From an uncultured Chiayiivirga sp. (GTDB lineage: Bacteria > Pseudomonadota > Gammaproteobacteria > Xanthomonadales > Xanthomonadaceae): a stretch of DNA of 36,446 nucleotides. Both the position numbers and the translations under genes were made by a program. Positions 17,446 through 25,670 of the stretch are shown here, one piece after another (position 1 is the stretch's first letter; each line of letters starts with the position of its first letter). The notes under the pieces are model-generated. The model saw only the letters and a program-made list of their open reading frames with translations. It ran no database searches and was not told the origin of the DNA. Location: positions 1 to 36,446 of the forward strand of contig CAKSZJ010000027.1 in NCBI GenBank assembly GCA_934525595.1. Direction: 5' to 3'.

Positions 17446-19560
17446 TCAGCCCCCCAGCTCCCGCACCAGATCCTCGGCGCTCATCGGCCGCCCGAGCAGG
17501 AAGCCCTGCAGGTTGTCGCAGCCGCGCGCCTTGAGCGCGTCCAGCTGGCCCTGGTTTTCCACACCCTCGGCCGTGACCACGATGCCGAGCGAGTGCGCCA
17601 TGGCGATGATCGCGGCGGTCAGGGCAAGGTCGTCGGTGTCGTCCAGCATGCCCGAGACGAAGCTGCGGTCGATCTTCACCCCGTCCACCGGAACACGGCG
17701 CAGGTGGCTCAGGCCGGAGAAGCCGGTGCCGAAGTCGTCGAGCCAGATCCGCACGCCCGCAGCGCGCAGGCGGGCGCATGCGCCGATAGCCTCGTGTTCG
17801 AGCGAAAACATCGTGGTTTCGGTCAGTTCCAGGTGCAGGCGCGCGGGCGGCAGCCCGGATTCCCGGAGTTCGGCCTCCACCAGCGCCGGCAGCGCACCCT
17901 GGCGCAGTTGCCGTGCGGAAATGTTCACCGACACGAAGGGCGTCATGCCGTCGACCGTCGGCCAGTCCACCGCCTCCGCGCAGGCCACCTTGAGGACGAA
18001 GCGCCCGATGGCCTCGATCTGTCCGGTCTGTTCCGCCACCGCGATGAAAAGTTCGGGGGCGATGGCGCCGCGCTGCGGATGATCCCAGCGCACCAGCGCC
18101 TCGGCACCGATGATGCGCTCGCTCTGCAGCGAGTGGATCGGCTGATAGACCACGGAAAGCTCGCCACGATCCAGCGCCAGGTGCAGATCCTGCTCCAGCT
18201 GCATCTCGCGTTCCATCGCCATGTCCATGTCGCGGGTGTAGAAGCGCAGGCAGTTCTTGCCGTCGAGCTTGGCGCGATACATCGCGATGTCGGCATTCTT
18301 CAGGAGCGTCGCGGGCAGGGTTCCATCGTGCGGATACAGGGTGATGCCGATGGATGCCGCCAGCACGATGGACTGCCCTCCCACCGTTATCGGCTGGCGC
18401 ATCTGGGCCAGGAAAGTCTGCGCGAGGCGCGAGGCGCGATCGCGCACCTCGGTGCCGTGCAGCAACACCACGAACTCGTCGCCGCCGAACCGCGCGATCT
18501 CGGCGTGGCCATCATCGGGCTCCTTGGCGGCGCCCAGGATGCGCATTCCGAACTGGGCGAGCACGTCGTCGCCGATGTCGTGGCCCAGCGTATCGTTGAT
18601 GCGCTTGAAATCATCCAGGTCGATGAACATGAGCGCGAGCTGGTGGTCATCGCGCTCGGCCGCCAGCACGCGCGCGTTGAGAGACTCGCGGAAGGCGACC
18701 CGGTTGGGAAGCCCGGTAAGCGCGTCACCGAAGGCGAGGCGACGGATGTCGCGGTCGTGCCGGTCGACGCTGCGACCCATGCGCACGAAGGCTTCCTCCA
18801 GCTCGCCGATCTCGTCGCGGCGCGAGGGCGTCAGGAACTCCACCGCATAGTTGCCCTGCTCCATCTGCCGCGCGGCGCGGGCCAGGCGCTGCACCGGACG
18901 GACCAGTCCGCGCGAGATCAGCAGCGCGACCAGAAGGATCGGCACCATCAGCCCCAGCAGGAGCATCCCGATCAGCGAGCGCATGCGCTCCCGCCAACGT
19001 TCCATGCCATCCTGGATCGAGGCCAGCACCTGTTTTTCGAACAGCGACGGCACCTGCCGGGAAATCCCGACGCGCACGCCGCCGATCCGCTCCCCACCCA
19101 GGGTGACCGGCACGGCTGCGTCGATGACGTGTTCGTCCACCTGCACCAGCGGTTCGGACGCCACCATCACGGCGGTAGCCATTTCGTCGCCCATGCGCTG
19201 GCCAAAACGCGCGATGTCCGGGCTGGCGTCGTGCAGGATGCGGCCTTCGGCATCGTAGACCAGCACGTAAGCCACTTCCGGCTGCCGCAGCGCCGAACGC
19301 GCGGCCTCGCCGATCTGCACCAGGTCGAAGTAGTAGACCGGATTGATGATCGCCTCGGCCAGCATCTGTGCCAGCGCCAGCGCCCGCCGCTGTTCGCTCA
19401 GCTGGCTGGCTTCGCTGATGGCATCACCGCCGAGGCGCGAAATCTCCTCCATTCCCGCGACCTGCTGACGCAGGCCGATGACACCCACGACGCCGCACAC
19501 CGCGACAGCAAGCAGGACGATCAGCCAGAACTTTGATCGCAGGCCCAGCTGCATGATCAC
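17446..19560 (-). CDS. Membrane HAMP-GGDEF-EAL c-di-GMP enzyme
   Basis: Predicted bifunctional c-di-GMP synthase/phosphodiesterase of 704 residues. Layout: transmembrane helix (about 9-30), periplasmic sensor domain (about 31-190), second helix (about 196-217), HAMP, GGDEF (about 275-435) and EAL (about 450-700). The cyclase motif GGDEF is intact, but the RxxD inhibition site is absent. The phosphodiesterase residues are all seen: EAL in GAEALVRW, the Glu of LELTET, DDFGTG, the Lys of VKIDRSF and the Glu of AEGVEN. Both activities are therefore possible; the net direction cannot be read from sequence. Its ATG overlaps the stop of the upstream binding-protein gene by 4 bases (ATGA). This implies co-translation and a shared signal pathway, as with MbaA and NspS of Vibrio cholerae. 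Confidence 0.95.
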   Translation of the reverse strand: MIMQLGLRSKFWLIVLLAVAVCGVVGVIGLRQQVAGMEEISRLGGDAISEASQLSEQRRALALAQMLAEAIINPVYYFDLVQIGEAARSALRQPEVAYVLVYDAEGRILHDASPDIARFGQRMGDEMATAVMVASEPLVQVDEHVIDAAVPVTLGGERIGGVRVGISRQVPSLFEKQVLASIQDGMERWRERMRSLIGMLLLGLMVPILLVALLISRGLVRPVQRLARAARQMEQGNYAVEFLTPSRRDEIGELEEAFVRMGRSVDRHDRDIRRLAFGDALTGLPNRVAFRESLNARVLAAERDDHQLALMFIDLDDFKRINDTLGHDIGDDVLAQFGMRILGAAKEPDDGHAEIARFGGDEFVVLLHGTEVRDRASRLAQTFLAQMRQPITVGGQSIVLAASIGITLYPHDGTLPATLLKNADIAMYRAKLDGKNCLRFYTRDMDMAMEREMQLEQDLHLALDRGELSVVYQPIHSLQSERIIGAEALVRWDHPQRGAIAPELFIAVAEQTGQIEAIGRFVLKVACAEAVDWPTVDGMTPFVSVNISARQLRQGALPALVEAELRESGLPPARLHLELTETTMFSLEHEAIGACARLRAAGVRIWLDDFGTGFSGLSHLRRVPVDGVKIDRSFVSGMLDDTDDLALTAAIIAMAHSLGIVVTAEGVENQGQLDALKARGCDNLQGFLLGRPMSAEDLVRELGG

Positions 19561-20489
19561 TCCAGTCGTCCGCGCACGAGATCGACATCGGCGCGCAGGC
19601 GGGCGAGGCTGCGCTCGACCCCGGCGTCGATCGGAATGAAACGCTGCGTGCCGAAGAAACGCTGCAGCGCCTCGGCCGCAGCCGGATCGTCACCGGCATT
19701 CAGCAACACGTCGCGCAGACGATCGCGCACCTTGGGATCCAGCGTGGGCGCGGACACCTCGACGGAGCGCGGAACATCCACGCTGCGGTGGAAAATCTCC
19801 AGTGCGTCCTGGGGATTTCCCGCCTTGGATGTCAGATCCTCCCAATCCAGGTTGGAGAAGGCGCCGGCATCCACCAGCCGCTTCTGCACCCATGTGACGA
19901 CATTGCCCTCGCTGCGCGCGAACAGATAGCCGGCCCGACCCGGCGCGGGACGGTCCAGCGGCGAGAGCAGCACATCCAGCGCGATGCCCTCGCGCAGCAT
20001 CGCCGCTGCGGGAAGGATGTAGCTGCTGGTGGAATAGGCGTTCTGGAACGCGATGCTGCGGCCGCGCAGGTCTTCCAGCGAACGGATCCCGCTGCCCCTC
20101 CAGGTGAAGAAGACCGCGTGATAGGTCTCGCCGCCGCGTACGCTGACCAGCATGAGATCGGCACCGATCTTGCGGCGGTAGTCGATTGCCATGGCCGAAG
20201 TGTCGCTCACCCAGTCCACCCGCTGGCGGCGCAGGTAGCTCTGCATCTGGGTCGCATCGCGCGCCATCAGGATCCGGCCTTCGCGTATCCCTACCGAGCG
20301 CAGGCGCGGGACGACATAATCGAGCATCGGCCGCATCGACTCGGCGTGCGCCTTCGGGTCGTCGCTGACGCGCCCCAGCACCAGTACCTGCCGCGAGCCG
20401 GCGCCCCTATCAACGGCGTCGGCCACCGCAAGCGACGGCAGCAGGAAGAGCACCAGTAGCAGGGCGGCGATTCTTGACATCGGCTTCAC
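19557..20489 (-). CDS. PhnD-like periplasmic substrate-binding protein
   Basis: Periplasmic solute-binding protein of the phosphate/phosphite/phosphonate PhnD type, 310 residues. A signal peptide is clear (MSRIAALLLVLFLLPSLAVA, cleavage probably after ADA). Fold markers include the LRGRSIAFQNAYSTSSYILP segment, which in PhnD proteins lines the ligand pocket, and the VTWVQKRLVDAGAFSNLDWE segment. The true ligand may be something other than phosphonate. GTG 20489 and ATG 20480 are both possible starts, neither with a strong Shine-Dalgarno sequence. There is no permease or ATPase nearby. The only partner is the GGDEF-EAL gene overlapping by 4 bases, so the protein probably presents a bound ligand to that sensor. 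Confidence 0.85.
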   Translation of the reverse strand: MKPMSRIAALLLVLFLLPSLAVADAVDRGAGSRQVLVLGRVSDDPKAHAESMRPMLDYVVPRLRSVGIREGRILMARDATQMQSYLRRQRVDWVSDTSAMAIDYRRKIGADLMLVSVRGGETYHAVFFTWRGSGIRSLEDLRGRSIAFQNAYSTSSYILPAAAMLREGIALDVLLSPLDRPAPGRAGYLFARSEGNVVTWVQKRLVDAGAFSNLDWEDLTSKAGNPQDALEIFHRSVDVPRSVEVSAPTLDPKVRDRLRDVLLNAGDDPAAAEALQRFFGTQRFIPIDAGVERSLARLRADVDLVRGRLE

Positions 20490-20599
20490 GACCGGCGCAC
20501 GAGCGCCCAGGCAAGGAGCGCAGACTAGCGGATCGCCCGACGCTCCGAAAGCAATTCAGCGCGGCGAAGAACGCGCCGTCGCGCAGCGGTGCAGCGGCG

Positions 20600-21379
20600 T
20601 CACCGCCCCGGGCCTGCGCTTCGCGCCAGCCGCGCCATGCGCTGCGCATCGGAGAAAATGCCGCGCAGCACCCGTACCTCGCGCTGGTCCGGCTGGGCGC
20701 GCAGCAGGAGCTGACGCAGTCGCCGCATCACCCGATCCGGCGAGCGCCCCTTGTGGAAGTCGATGTCGTCCAGCGTCTGGCCCAGATGTTCGAACAGACC
20801 TTCCATTTGGCTCACGCTCGCTGGCGGCTCGTCGGGCAGCGGATCGGAAGCCGCCGCGGCGGCGGGAGCGCGCAGTCGTTCCAGCGCCGCACGGCGCAGC
20901 TCCCAGGCCAGCACCTGGACCGCCGCGGCGAGATTGAGCGAGCTGAAGTCCTCGACCGACGGAATGTGCACGGCCGCGTGGCACAGCATCAGCTCCTCAT
21001 TGGTCAGCCCGGTGCGTTCGCGCCCGAAGACCAGTGCGACCGGCCCGTGGGCGGTGGCGTCGAGCATCCTGCCGGCGGCCACGCCGGGCGGATACTCGTC
21101 CATCGCCACGCTGCGCCGTCGCGCGGTGCAGCCCATCACCCAGCGGCAATCGGCGATCGCATCCCCCAGCGTCGCGAAGACGCGCGCCTCGGCCAGAACC
21201 TCGTCGGCGCCGGCGGCCATGGCGTCCGCCTCGCGGTGCGGGAAACGCTCGGGCGCCACCAGGTCCAGGCGGGTCAGGCCCATGGTGCGCATGGCGCGCG
21301 CCGCGGCGCCGATGTTCCCCGGGTGCGAGGTTTCCACCAGGACGATGCGGATGAGGGAAAATGCAGGGTCGGCAGGCAC
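20600..21379 (-). CDS. trmJ: tRNA (cytidine/uridine-32) 2'-O-methyltransferase TrmJ
   Basis: SPOUT-class enzyme that methylates the 2'-OH of nucleotide 32 in the anticodon loop of several tRNAs using S-adenosylmethionine. Motifs of the knotted fold are clear: RIVLVETSHPGNIGAAARAM at the N-terminus, LVFGRERTGLTNEEL, and IPSVEDFSSLNLAAAVQVLA at the cofactor pocket. The C-terminal extension with FEHLGQTLDDIDF is typical of TrmJ. The frame is open upstream to 21679, but that would run through the suhB promoter and coding start. GTG 21379 gives 259 residues, close to the usual 245-260, and places the conserved block at residue 10. It is divergent from suhB. Confidence 0.92.
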   Translation of the reverse strand: MPADPAFSLIRIVLVETSHPGNIGAAARAMRTMGLTRLDLVAPERFPHREADAMAAGADEVLAEARVFATLGDAIADCRWVMGCTARRRSVAMDEYPPGVAAGRMLDATAHGPVALVFGRERTGLTNEELMLCHAAVHIPSVEDFSSLNLAAAVQVLAWELRRAALERLRAPAAAAASDPLPDEPPASVSQMEGLFEHLGQTLDDIDFHKGRSPDRVMRRLRQLLLRAQPDQREVRVLRGIFSDAQRMARLARSAGPGR

Positions 21380-21494
21380 GTCATGATCCGTATGATGTCC
21401 CGCGACGGGCGGAACCAGACGCACAGTGTCCTCCAGTCGCGCGCTCCGGCACAAAGGCGCGACGTCGGATATTCGCCGCCCACCTCCGCTCGCA

Positions 21495-21523
21495 GTGACC
21501 CCGCGCCGGGTTCGCGCTAAAAT
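21495..21523 (+). promoter_or_regulatory. Probable sigma70 promoter of suhB
   Basis: GTGACC (-35, 4/6) at 21495-21500, a 17-base spacer, then TAAAAT (-10, 5/6) at 21518-21523. Transcription would start near 21530, leaving a leader of about 55 bases before ATG 21585. Confidence 0.55.
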
Positions 21524-21584
21524 CCTTTTCCGCCCGCCGCATCGCGGGCCGGTTCTTTTCCACCTTCGACGGACGCCTCCCCGC

Positions 21585-22403
21585 ATGCTCAAGCCCGCGG
21601 TCAACATCATGGTCAAGGCTGCGCGCGCGGCCGGCAACATCATCCTGCGCCACGTTTCAAGGCTGGACGGGCTCAACATCGTCGAAAAGGGCCGCCAGGA
21701 CTACGCCAGCGAAGTGGACGCGCTGGCCGAGAAAGAGATCCTGCGCGAGCTGCGCCGTGCCTTCCCGGACCACGCTTTCCTGTGCGAGGAAAGCGGTGCG
21801 CTGGGCCAGGCCCGCCACACCTTCGTCATCGATCCGCTCGACGGCACCAGCAACTTCCTGCACGGCATCGCGCACTACGCGGTGTCGATCGCCATGCTCG
21901 ACGGCGACGAGCCGATCCACGGGGTGATCTACGACCCGCAGCGCAACGAGATATTCACCGCCAGCCGCGGCAGCGGCGCCTATCTCAACGACCGCCGCAT
22001 CCGCGTGGCGGGGCGCAGCGAGATGGATGCCGCACTGCTGGTCACCGGCTTCGCGCCGCGCGAACGCAAGCGCCTGGCGCCGCAGCTCGACGCCCTGCGC
22101 GCCATGCTGGACGATGCCGAGGACGTGCGCCGCACCGGTTCGGCCGCGCTGGATCTGGCCTACGTGGCCAGCGGTCGTGCCGACGGCTACTTCGAGGCCG
22201 GCGTGAAGCCTTGGGACATCGCCGCCGGCCTCCTGCTGGTGCGCGAAGCCGGCGGGCGCAGCCTCAACTTCCGCGGCGAGGGCGCAGCCGTGAGCGACGG
22301 GCAGGTCATCGCAGGCAACCTGCGCATGACCGAATTGATCCACCGGCGCATCGTCGACAGTGGCTACGCGGCGGCGTTCGACGCCATCCCGCGCGGCGGA
22401 TAG
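21585..22403 (+). CDS. suhB: Inositol monophosphatase family protein SuhB
   Basis: Mg2+-dependent inositol-1-monophosphatase. In E. coli the protein also joins the Nus factors in rRNA antitermination and 30S assembly. Length is 272 residues (E. coli 267). Metal-site motifs are FLCEESG (Glu pair), IDPLDGTSNFLHG and KPWDIAAGLLLVREAGG. The start MLKPAVNIMVKAARAAG matches SuhB proteins. The frame is open upstream to 21426 but includes the promoter. It is divergent from trmJ and convergent with the ribosomal cluster, ending at a bidirectional terminator. The antitermination role is taken from E. coli and is not shown here. Confidence 0.94.
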   Translation: MLKPAVNIMVKAARAAGNIILRHVSRLDGLNIVEKGRQDYASEVDALAEKEILRELRRAFPDHAFLCEESGALGQARHTFVIDPLDGTSNFLHGIAHYAVSIAMLDGDEPIHGVIYDPQRNEIFTASRGSGAYLNDRRIRVAGRSEMDAALLVTGFAPRERKRLAPQLDALRAMLDDAEDVRRTGSAALDLAYVASGRADGYFEAGVKPWDIAAGLLLVREAGGRSLNFRGEGAAVSDGQVIAGNLRMTELIHRRIVDSGYAAAFDAIPRGG

Positions 22404-22461
22404 CGCAAGGGCGTAGCGGCTGCCCCGGCGCATTGCGCGGCGGGCAGGACTGGCGACAAAG

Positions 22462-22489
22462 AAAAATCCCGGCTCGCGCCGGGATTTTT
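22462..22489. terminator. Bidirectional Rho-independent terminator between suhB and rplQ
   Basis: A perfect 12-bp stem (AAAAATCCCGGC / GCCGGGATTTTT) closes a 4-base TCGC loop. The A tract on one side and T tract on the other give a U-rich tail in both directions. It ends suhB from the left and the whole ribosomal protein operon from the right. Confidence 0.93.
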
Positions 22490-22532
22490 CGTTCGCGATT
22501 GCGGCATCGACACGTCGATGCGCGGGCGCGGC

Positions 22533-22922
22533 TCAGTCCTCGTCGTCGGCCGCGGCGCTCGCGCGCGGGCGGTCGATCAGCTCGACGTAGGCCATCGGCG
22601 CGTTGTCGCCATCGCGGAAGCCGCACTTGAGGATGCGCAGGTAGCCGCCCGGGCGGGCCTGGTAGCGCGGGCCGAGCGCGACGAACAGCTTGCCGACAGC
22701 TTCCTTGTCGCGCAGGCGCGCAAAGGCAAGGCGACGGTTGGCGACGCCATCCACCTTGGACAGGGTGATGAGGGGCTCGGCCACGCGGCGAAGCTCCTTG
22801 GCCTTGGGCAGGGTGGTCTTGATCAGCTCGTGCTTGATCAGCGAGGCAGCCATGTTGCGGAACATGGCGTCACGGTGGGAGCTGGTGCGGTTGAGCTTGC
22901 GTCCGGATTTCTGGTGGCGCAT
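22533..22922 (-). CDS. rplQ: Ribosomal protein L17
   Basis: Last gene of the alpha operon; L17 lies at the base of the 50S subunit near the tunnel exit. Length is 129 residues. The N-terminus ([17 protein letters not shown]) and the block [22 protein letters not shown] are diagnostic. An acidic tail (ADDED) ends the protein. GAGGAA lies 7 bases before ATG 22922. A 130-base gap with a hairpin separates it from rpoA, wider than usual. Transcription ends at the 22462-22489 hairpin. Confidence 0.97.
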   Translation of the reverse strand: MRHQKSGRKLNRTSSHRDAMFRNMAASLIKHELIKTTLPKAKELRRVAEPLITLSKVDGVANRRLAFARLRDKEAVGKLFVALGPRYQARPGGYLRILKCGFRDGDNAPMAYVELIDRPRASAAADDED

Positions 22923-23019
22923 GGGAAGATTCCTCGGGAAATATGGCTTTGTTGATGCCGATCCGTGGCCAACATTGTTGGTGTTGTATCCATCCCGGAA
23001 CTCCTTTCCGCGGATGGTC

Positions 23020-23042
23020 GCGGGCGGAACGGGTCCGCCCGC
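23020..23042 (-). other. GC-rich hairpin just after rpoA
   Basis: A 9-bp stem (GCGGGCGGA / TCCGCCCGC) with a 5-base loop starts 11 bases after the rpoA stop. No T tract follows, so it is more likely a pause, processing or 3'-end-stabilising element between rpoA and rplQ than a terminator. Confidence 0.55.
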
Positions 23043-23052
23043 AAGGGCCCGA

Positions 23053-24051
23053 TCAGCCCAGCATGCCCGCCTGCAGGCCGGCCGGCGGCCAGCTTTCGAG
23101 CTTCATGCCGAGCGAAAGGCCGCGCTGGGCCAGCACTTCCTTGATTTCGGTAAGCGACTTCTTGCCCAGGTTGGGCGTCTTGAGCAGTTCCACCTCGGTG
23201 CGCTGGATCAGATCACCGATGTAGTAGATGTTCTCGGCCTTGAGGCAGTTGGCCGAACGCACGGTAAGCTCGAGGTCGTCGATCGGACGCAGCAGCACCG
23301 GGTCAATGCCGGCGACGCCGATCTGCTTGCTCGCGCCGCGCTCGCGCTGGGTGAAGTCACCGAACACGGAGAGCTGGTCGGTGAGGATGTCGGCCGCGGT
23401 GCGGACGGCTTCCTCGGCGTCGATCGCGCCGTTGGTCTCGATCGTGAGCACGAGCTTGTCGAGGTCGGTGCGCTGCTCGACGCGGGCGCTCTCCACGTCA
23501 TAGGCGACCTGACGCACCGGCGAGAACGAGGCGTCCAGCACCAGCTTGCCGATGGCGCGGGTTTCCTCGTCCGGACGGCGCCGGGCCGAGGCCGGCTGGT
23601 AGCCGAAGCCGCGCTCGATCTTGAGCCGCATGTTCAGCGCCGCCTCCTTGGTCAGGTGGCAGATGACGTGCTCGGGGTTGATGATCTCGACGTTGTGGTC
23701 GACCTTGATGTCGCCCGCGGTCACGACGCCGGGGCCCTTGGCGTCCAGGGTCAGGACGGTCTGGTCGACATTGTGCATCCGGATGGCCACGTCCTTGAGG
23801 TTCAGCAGAACCTCGAGAACGTCTTCCTGCAGGCCTTCGACCGTCGTGTACTCGTGCAGCACGCCGTCGATCTCGACCTCGGTCACGGCGAAGCCGGGGA
23901 TCGAGGAGAGCAGGACGCGACGCAGGGCATTGCCGAGGGTATGGCCATAGCCGCGCTCAAGCGGCTCGATGACCACCTTGGCGCGATTCGCACCAAGGCG
24001 CTCGATGTTGGGGCCGCGCGGACGCAGCACCTGGGTGGCGGTAACTGACAT
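23053..24051 (-). CDS. rpoA: RNA polymerase alpha subunit
   Basis: Dimerises to nucleate assembly of RNA polymerase; its C-terminal domain contacts UP elements and activators. Length is 332 residues (E. coli 329). The N-terminal domain carries [22 protein letters not shown]. The linker is followed by an alpha-CTD from about residue 250 with [16 protein letters not shown] and [17 protein letters not shown], including the DNA-binding helix-hairpin-helix. GGAG precedes ATG 24051. It lies 18 bases after rpsD. Confidence 0.98.
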   Translation of the reverse strand: MSVTATQVLRPRGPNIERLGANRAKVVIEPLERGYGHTLGNALRRVLLSSIPGFAVTEVEIDGVLHEYTTVEGLQEDVLEVLLNLKDVAIRMHNVDQTVLTLDAKGPGVVTAGDIKVDHNVEIINPEHVICHLTKEAALNMRLKIERGFGYQPASARRRPDEETRAIGKLVLDASFSPVRQVAYDVESARVEQRTDLDKLVLTIETNGAIDAEEAVRTAADILTDQLSVFGDFTQRERGASKQIGVAGIDPVLLRPIDDLELTVRSANCLKAENIYYIGDLIQRTEVELLKTPNLGKKSLTEIKEVLAQRGLSLGMKLESWPPAGLQAGMLG

Positions 24052-24069
24052 GGTCGCTCGCTCCAGTGA

Positions 24070-24699
24070 TTACTTCGAGTACAGCTCGATGATGAGTGCC
24101 TCGTTGATGTCCGAGGGAAGGTCGCCACGGTCCGGCACGGCCTTGAACAGGCCGCTGAACTTCTTGGCGTCAACTTCGACCCAGTGCGGGGAGAGGTCCA
24201 TTTCCTGCGAAAGGGTCAGGGCCTCCTGCACGCGCAGCTGGCGCTGGCCGCGCTCGGTCAGCGCGATCGCGTCGCCCGGGCGCACCTGGTAGGAAGGCAG
24301 GTTGACCGCCTTGCCATTGACGGTGACCGTGTTGTGCGACACCAGCTGACGGGCCGAGGGGCGGGTGACGGCGAAGCCCATACGGTAGACGACGTTGTCC
24401 AGGCGGGTTTCGAGCATCTGCAGCAGGTTCTCGCCCGCGTTGCCCTTCTTCGCCGTGGCCTTCTTGTAGTAGTTGCGGAACTGGCGCTCCAGCAAGCCGT
24501 AGATGCGCTTGACCTTCTGCTTCTCGCGCAGCTGGACGGCGTAGTCGGACAGCTTGCCGCGCTTGGCGGCGGCGCCGTGCTGGCCGGGCTTCTGATCCAG
24601 CTTGCACTTGGAATCGAGCGCGCGCGCGGGGCTCTTGAGCGACAAGTCGGCGCCTTCGCGGCGCGACAGCTTGCACTTGGGACCGATGTAACGTGCCAT
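24070..24699 (-). CDS. rpsD: Ribosomal protein S4
   Basis: Primary 16S rRNA binder that starts 30S body assembly; in E. coli it represses the alpha operon and joins antitermination complexes. Length is 209 residues (E. coli 206). Seen are [14 protein letters not shown], the long [22 protein letters not shown] stretch, the S4 RNA-binding domain [15 protein letters not shown], and the C-terminal ALIIELYSK. Only two N-terminal cysteines remain (C9, C32), so no zinc site is expected. Preceded by AAGGAGA; 13 bases after rpsK. Confidence 0.98.
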   Translation of the reverse strand: MARYIGPKCKLSRREGADLSLKSPARALDSKCKLDQKPGQHGAAAKRGKLSDYAVQLREKQKVKRIYGLLERQFRNYYKKATAKKGNAGENLLQMLETRLDNVVYRMGFAVTRPSARQLVSHNTVTVNGKAVNLPSYQVRPGDAIALTERGQRQLRVQEALTLSQEMDLSPHWVEVDAKKFSGLFKAVPDRGDLPSDINEALIIELYSK

Positions 24700-24712
24700 G
24701 TTCGTGGTCTCC

Positions 24713-25102
24713 TTAGACGCGGCGCTTCTTCGCCGGACGGCACCCGTTGTGCGGGATGGGCGTCACGTCGATGATGTTGGTGATCTTGTAGCCGACGGCG
24801 TTGAGCGAACGCACCGCCGACTCGCGACCGGGGCCGGGTCCCTTGATCAGGACTTCCAGCGTCTTGAGGCCGTAGTCGAGCGCGGCCTTGCCGGCCTTCT
24901 CGGCCGCGACCTGCGCCGCAAACGGCGTCGACTTGCGCGAGCCGCGGAAGCCGGCACCACCCGAGGTCGCCCACGACAAGGCATTGCCCTGGCGATCGGT
25001 GATCGTGACGATGGTGTTGTTGAAGGACGCGTGCACGTGCGCAATGCCGTCGGTGACGACGCGGCGGATCTTTTTCTTCGGCTGCTTGGCCTGCTTGTTC
25101 AT
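24713..25102 (-). CDS. rpsK: Ribosomal protein S11
   Basis: Component of the 30S platform near the E-site mRNA. Length is 129 residues. The block [24 protein letters not shown] and the C-terminal [17 protein letters not shown] are unmistakable; the latter contains the Asn-Gly pair that becomes isoaspartate in E. coli. AAGGA lies before ATG 25102, 9 bases after the rpsM stop. Confidence 0.98.
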   Translation of the reverse strand: MNKQAKQPKKKIRRVVTDGIAHVHASFNNTIVTITDRQGNALSWATSGGAGFRGSRKSTPFAAQVAAEKAGKAALDYGLKTLEVLIKGPGPGRESAVRSLNAVGYKITNIIDVTPIPHNGCRPAKKRRV

Positions 25103-25111
25103 GTCCGGTCC

Positions 25112-25468
25112 TTACTTCCTGATCGCCTTGCGCGGACCCTTGCGGGTGCGGGCATTGGTGCGGGTGCGCTGGCCGCGCAGCGGCAGGCCGCGACGATGGC
25201 GCAGGCCGCGGTAGCAGCCCAGGTCCATCAGGCGCTTGATGTTGATGCCGATCTCGCGACGCAGGTCGCCTTCGACCACGTACTTGCCGACTTCGGCGCG
25301 CAAGCGCTCGACGTCGCCTTCGGTGAGATCCCGGATCTTGGTGCTGGCGGTGACACCCGCCGCTTCACAGACCTTCTTCGACCGGGTACGCCCGATCCCG
25401 TAGATGCTCTGCAGTCCCACCCAGACATGCTTCTGGACAGGGAGGTTTACGCCCGCAATGCGCGCCAT
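25112..25468 (-). CDS. rpsM: Ribosomal protein S13
   Basis: 30S head protein forming bridges to the 50S and contacting P-site tRNA. Length is 118 residues from ATG 25468, which has GGAG 8 bases upstream. The in-frame upstream extension to 25528 is not part of the family. N-terminal [13 protein letters not shown], the helix-two-turn-helix [17 protein letters not shown], and the basic tail [15 protein letters not shown] are seen. It is the first gene of the alpha segment. rpmJ, usually just before it, is absent. Confidence 0.98.
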   Translation of the reverse strand: MARIAGVNLPVQKHVWVGLQSIYGIGRTRSKKVCEAAGVTASTKIRDLTEGDVERLRAEVGKYVVEGDLRREIGINIKRLMDLGCYRGLRHRRGLPLRGQRTRTNARTRKGPRKAIRK

Positions 25469-25670
25469 TACGCGTTCTCCGATGGTATTTTTGCTGTTTC
25501 CAGCGCAGTGAGCCGGAAATGTTAACATGGCTTCGGGTTGTCAGGAAACCCTCGCAGCTTGCGCCACGAGAGCACGGCCCGGGGAGTGTGCCCGGGCTCC
25601 GGCGACGGTCCCTGCCCTGCCCGCCGAAGCGGGCGTCCGCGCTACTCCAGCGCGGACGCGGGGCCTGAAC
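25469..25670 (-). other. secY-rpsM spacer with two hairpins; rpmJ absent
   Basis: This 202-base gap, the widest in the ribosomal cluster, holds no CDS. Reading in transcription direction, a 10-bp hairpin (25633-25659, GCGTCCGCGC / GCGCGGACGC) is followed by a smaller one with a TTCG-type loop (25618-25633), neither with a T tract. Nearer rpsM is the palindrome ATGTTAACAT (about 25519-25528), whose TAACAT could be a -10 element, but no matching -35 was found. I searched all minus-strand frames by eye for the CKxCR/CxVIRR pattern of L36 and found none. Confidence 0.6.

Noticed and set aside
21380..21679. N-terminal extension of trmJ by 100 codons
   Set aside because: It would cross the suhB promoter and start, has no family similarity, and a GTG at 21379 fits the family length.
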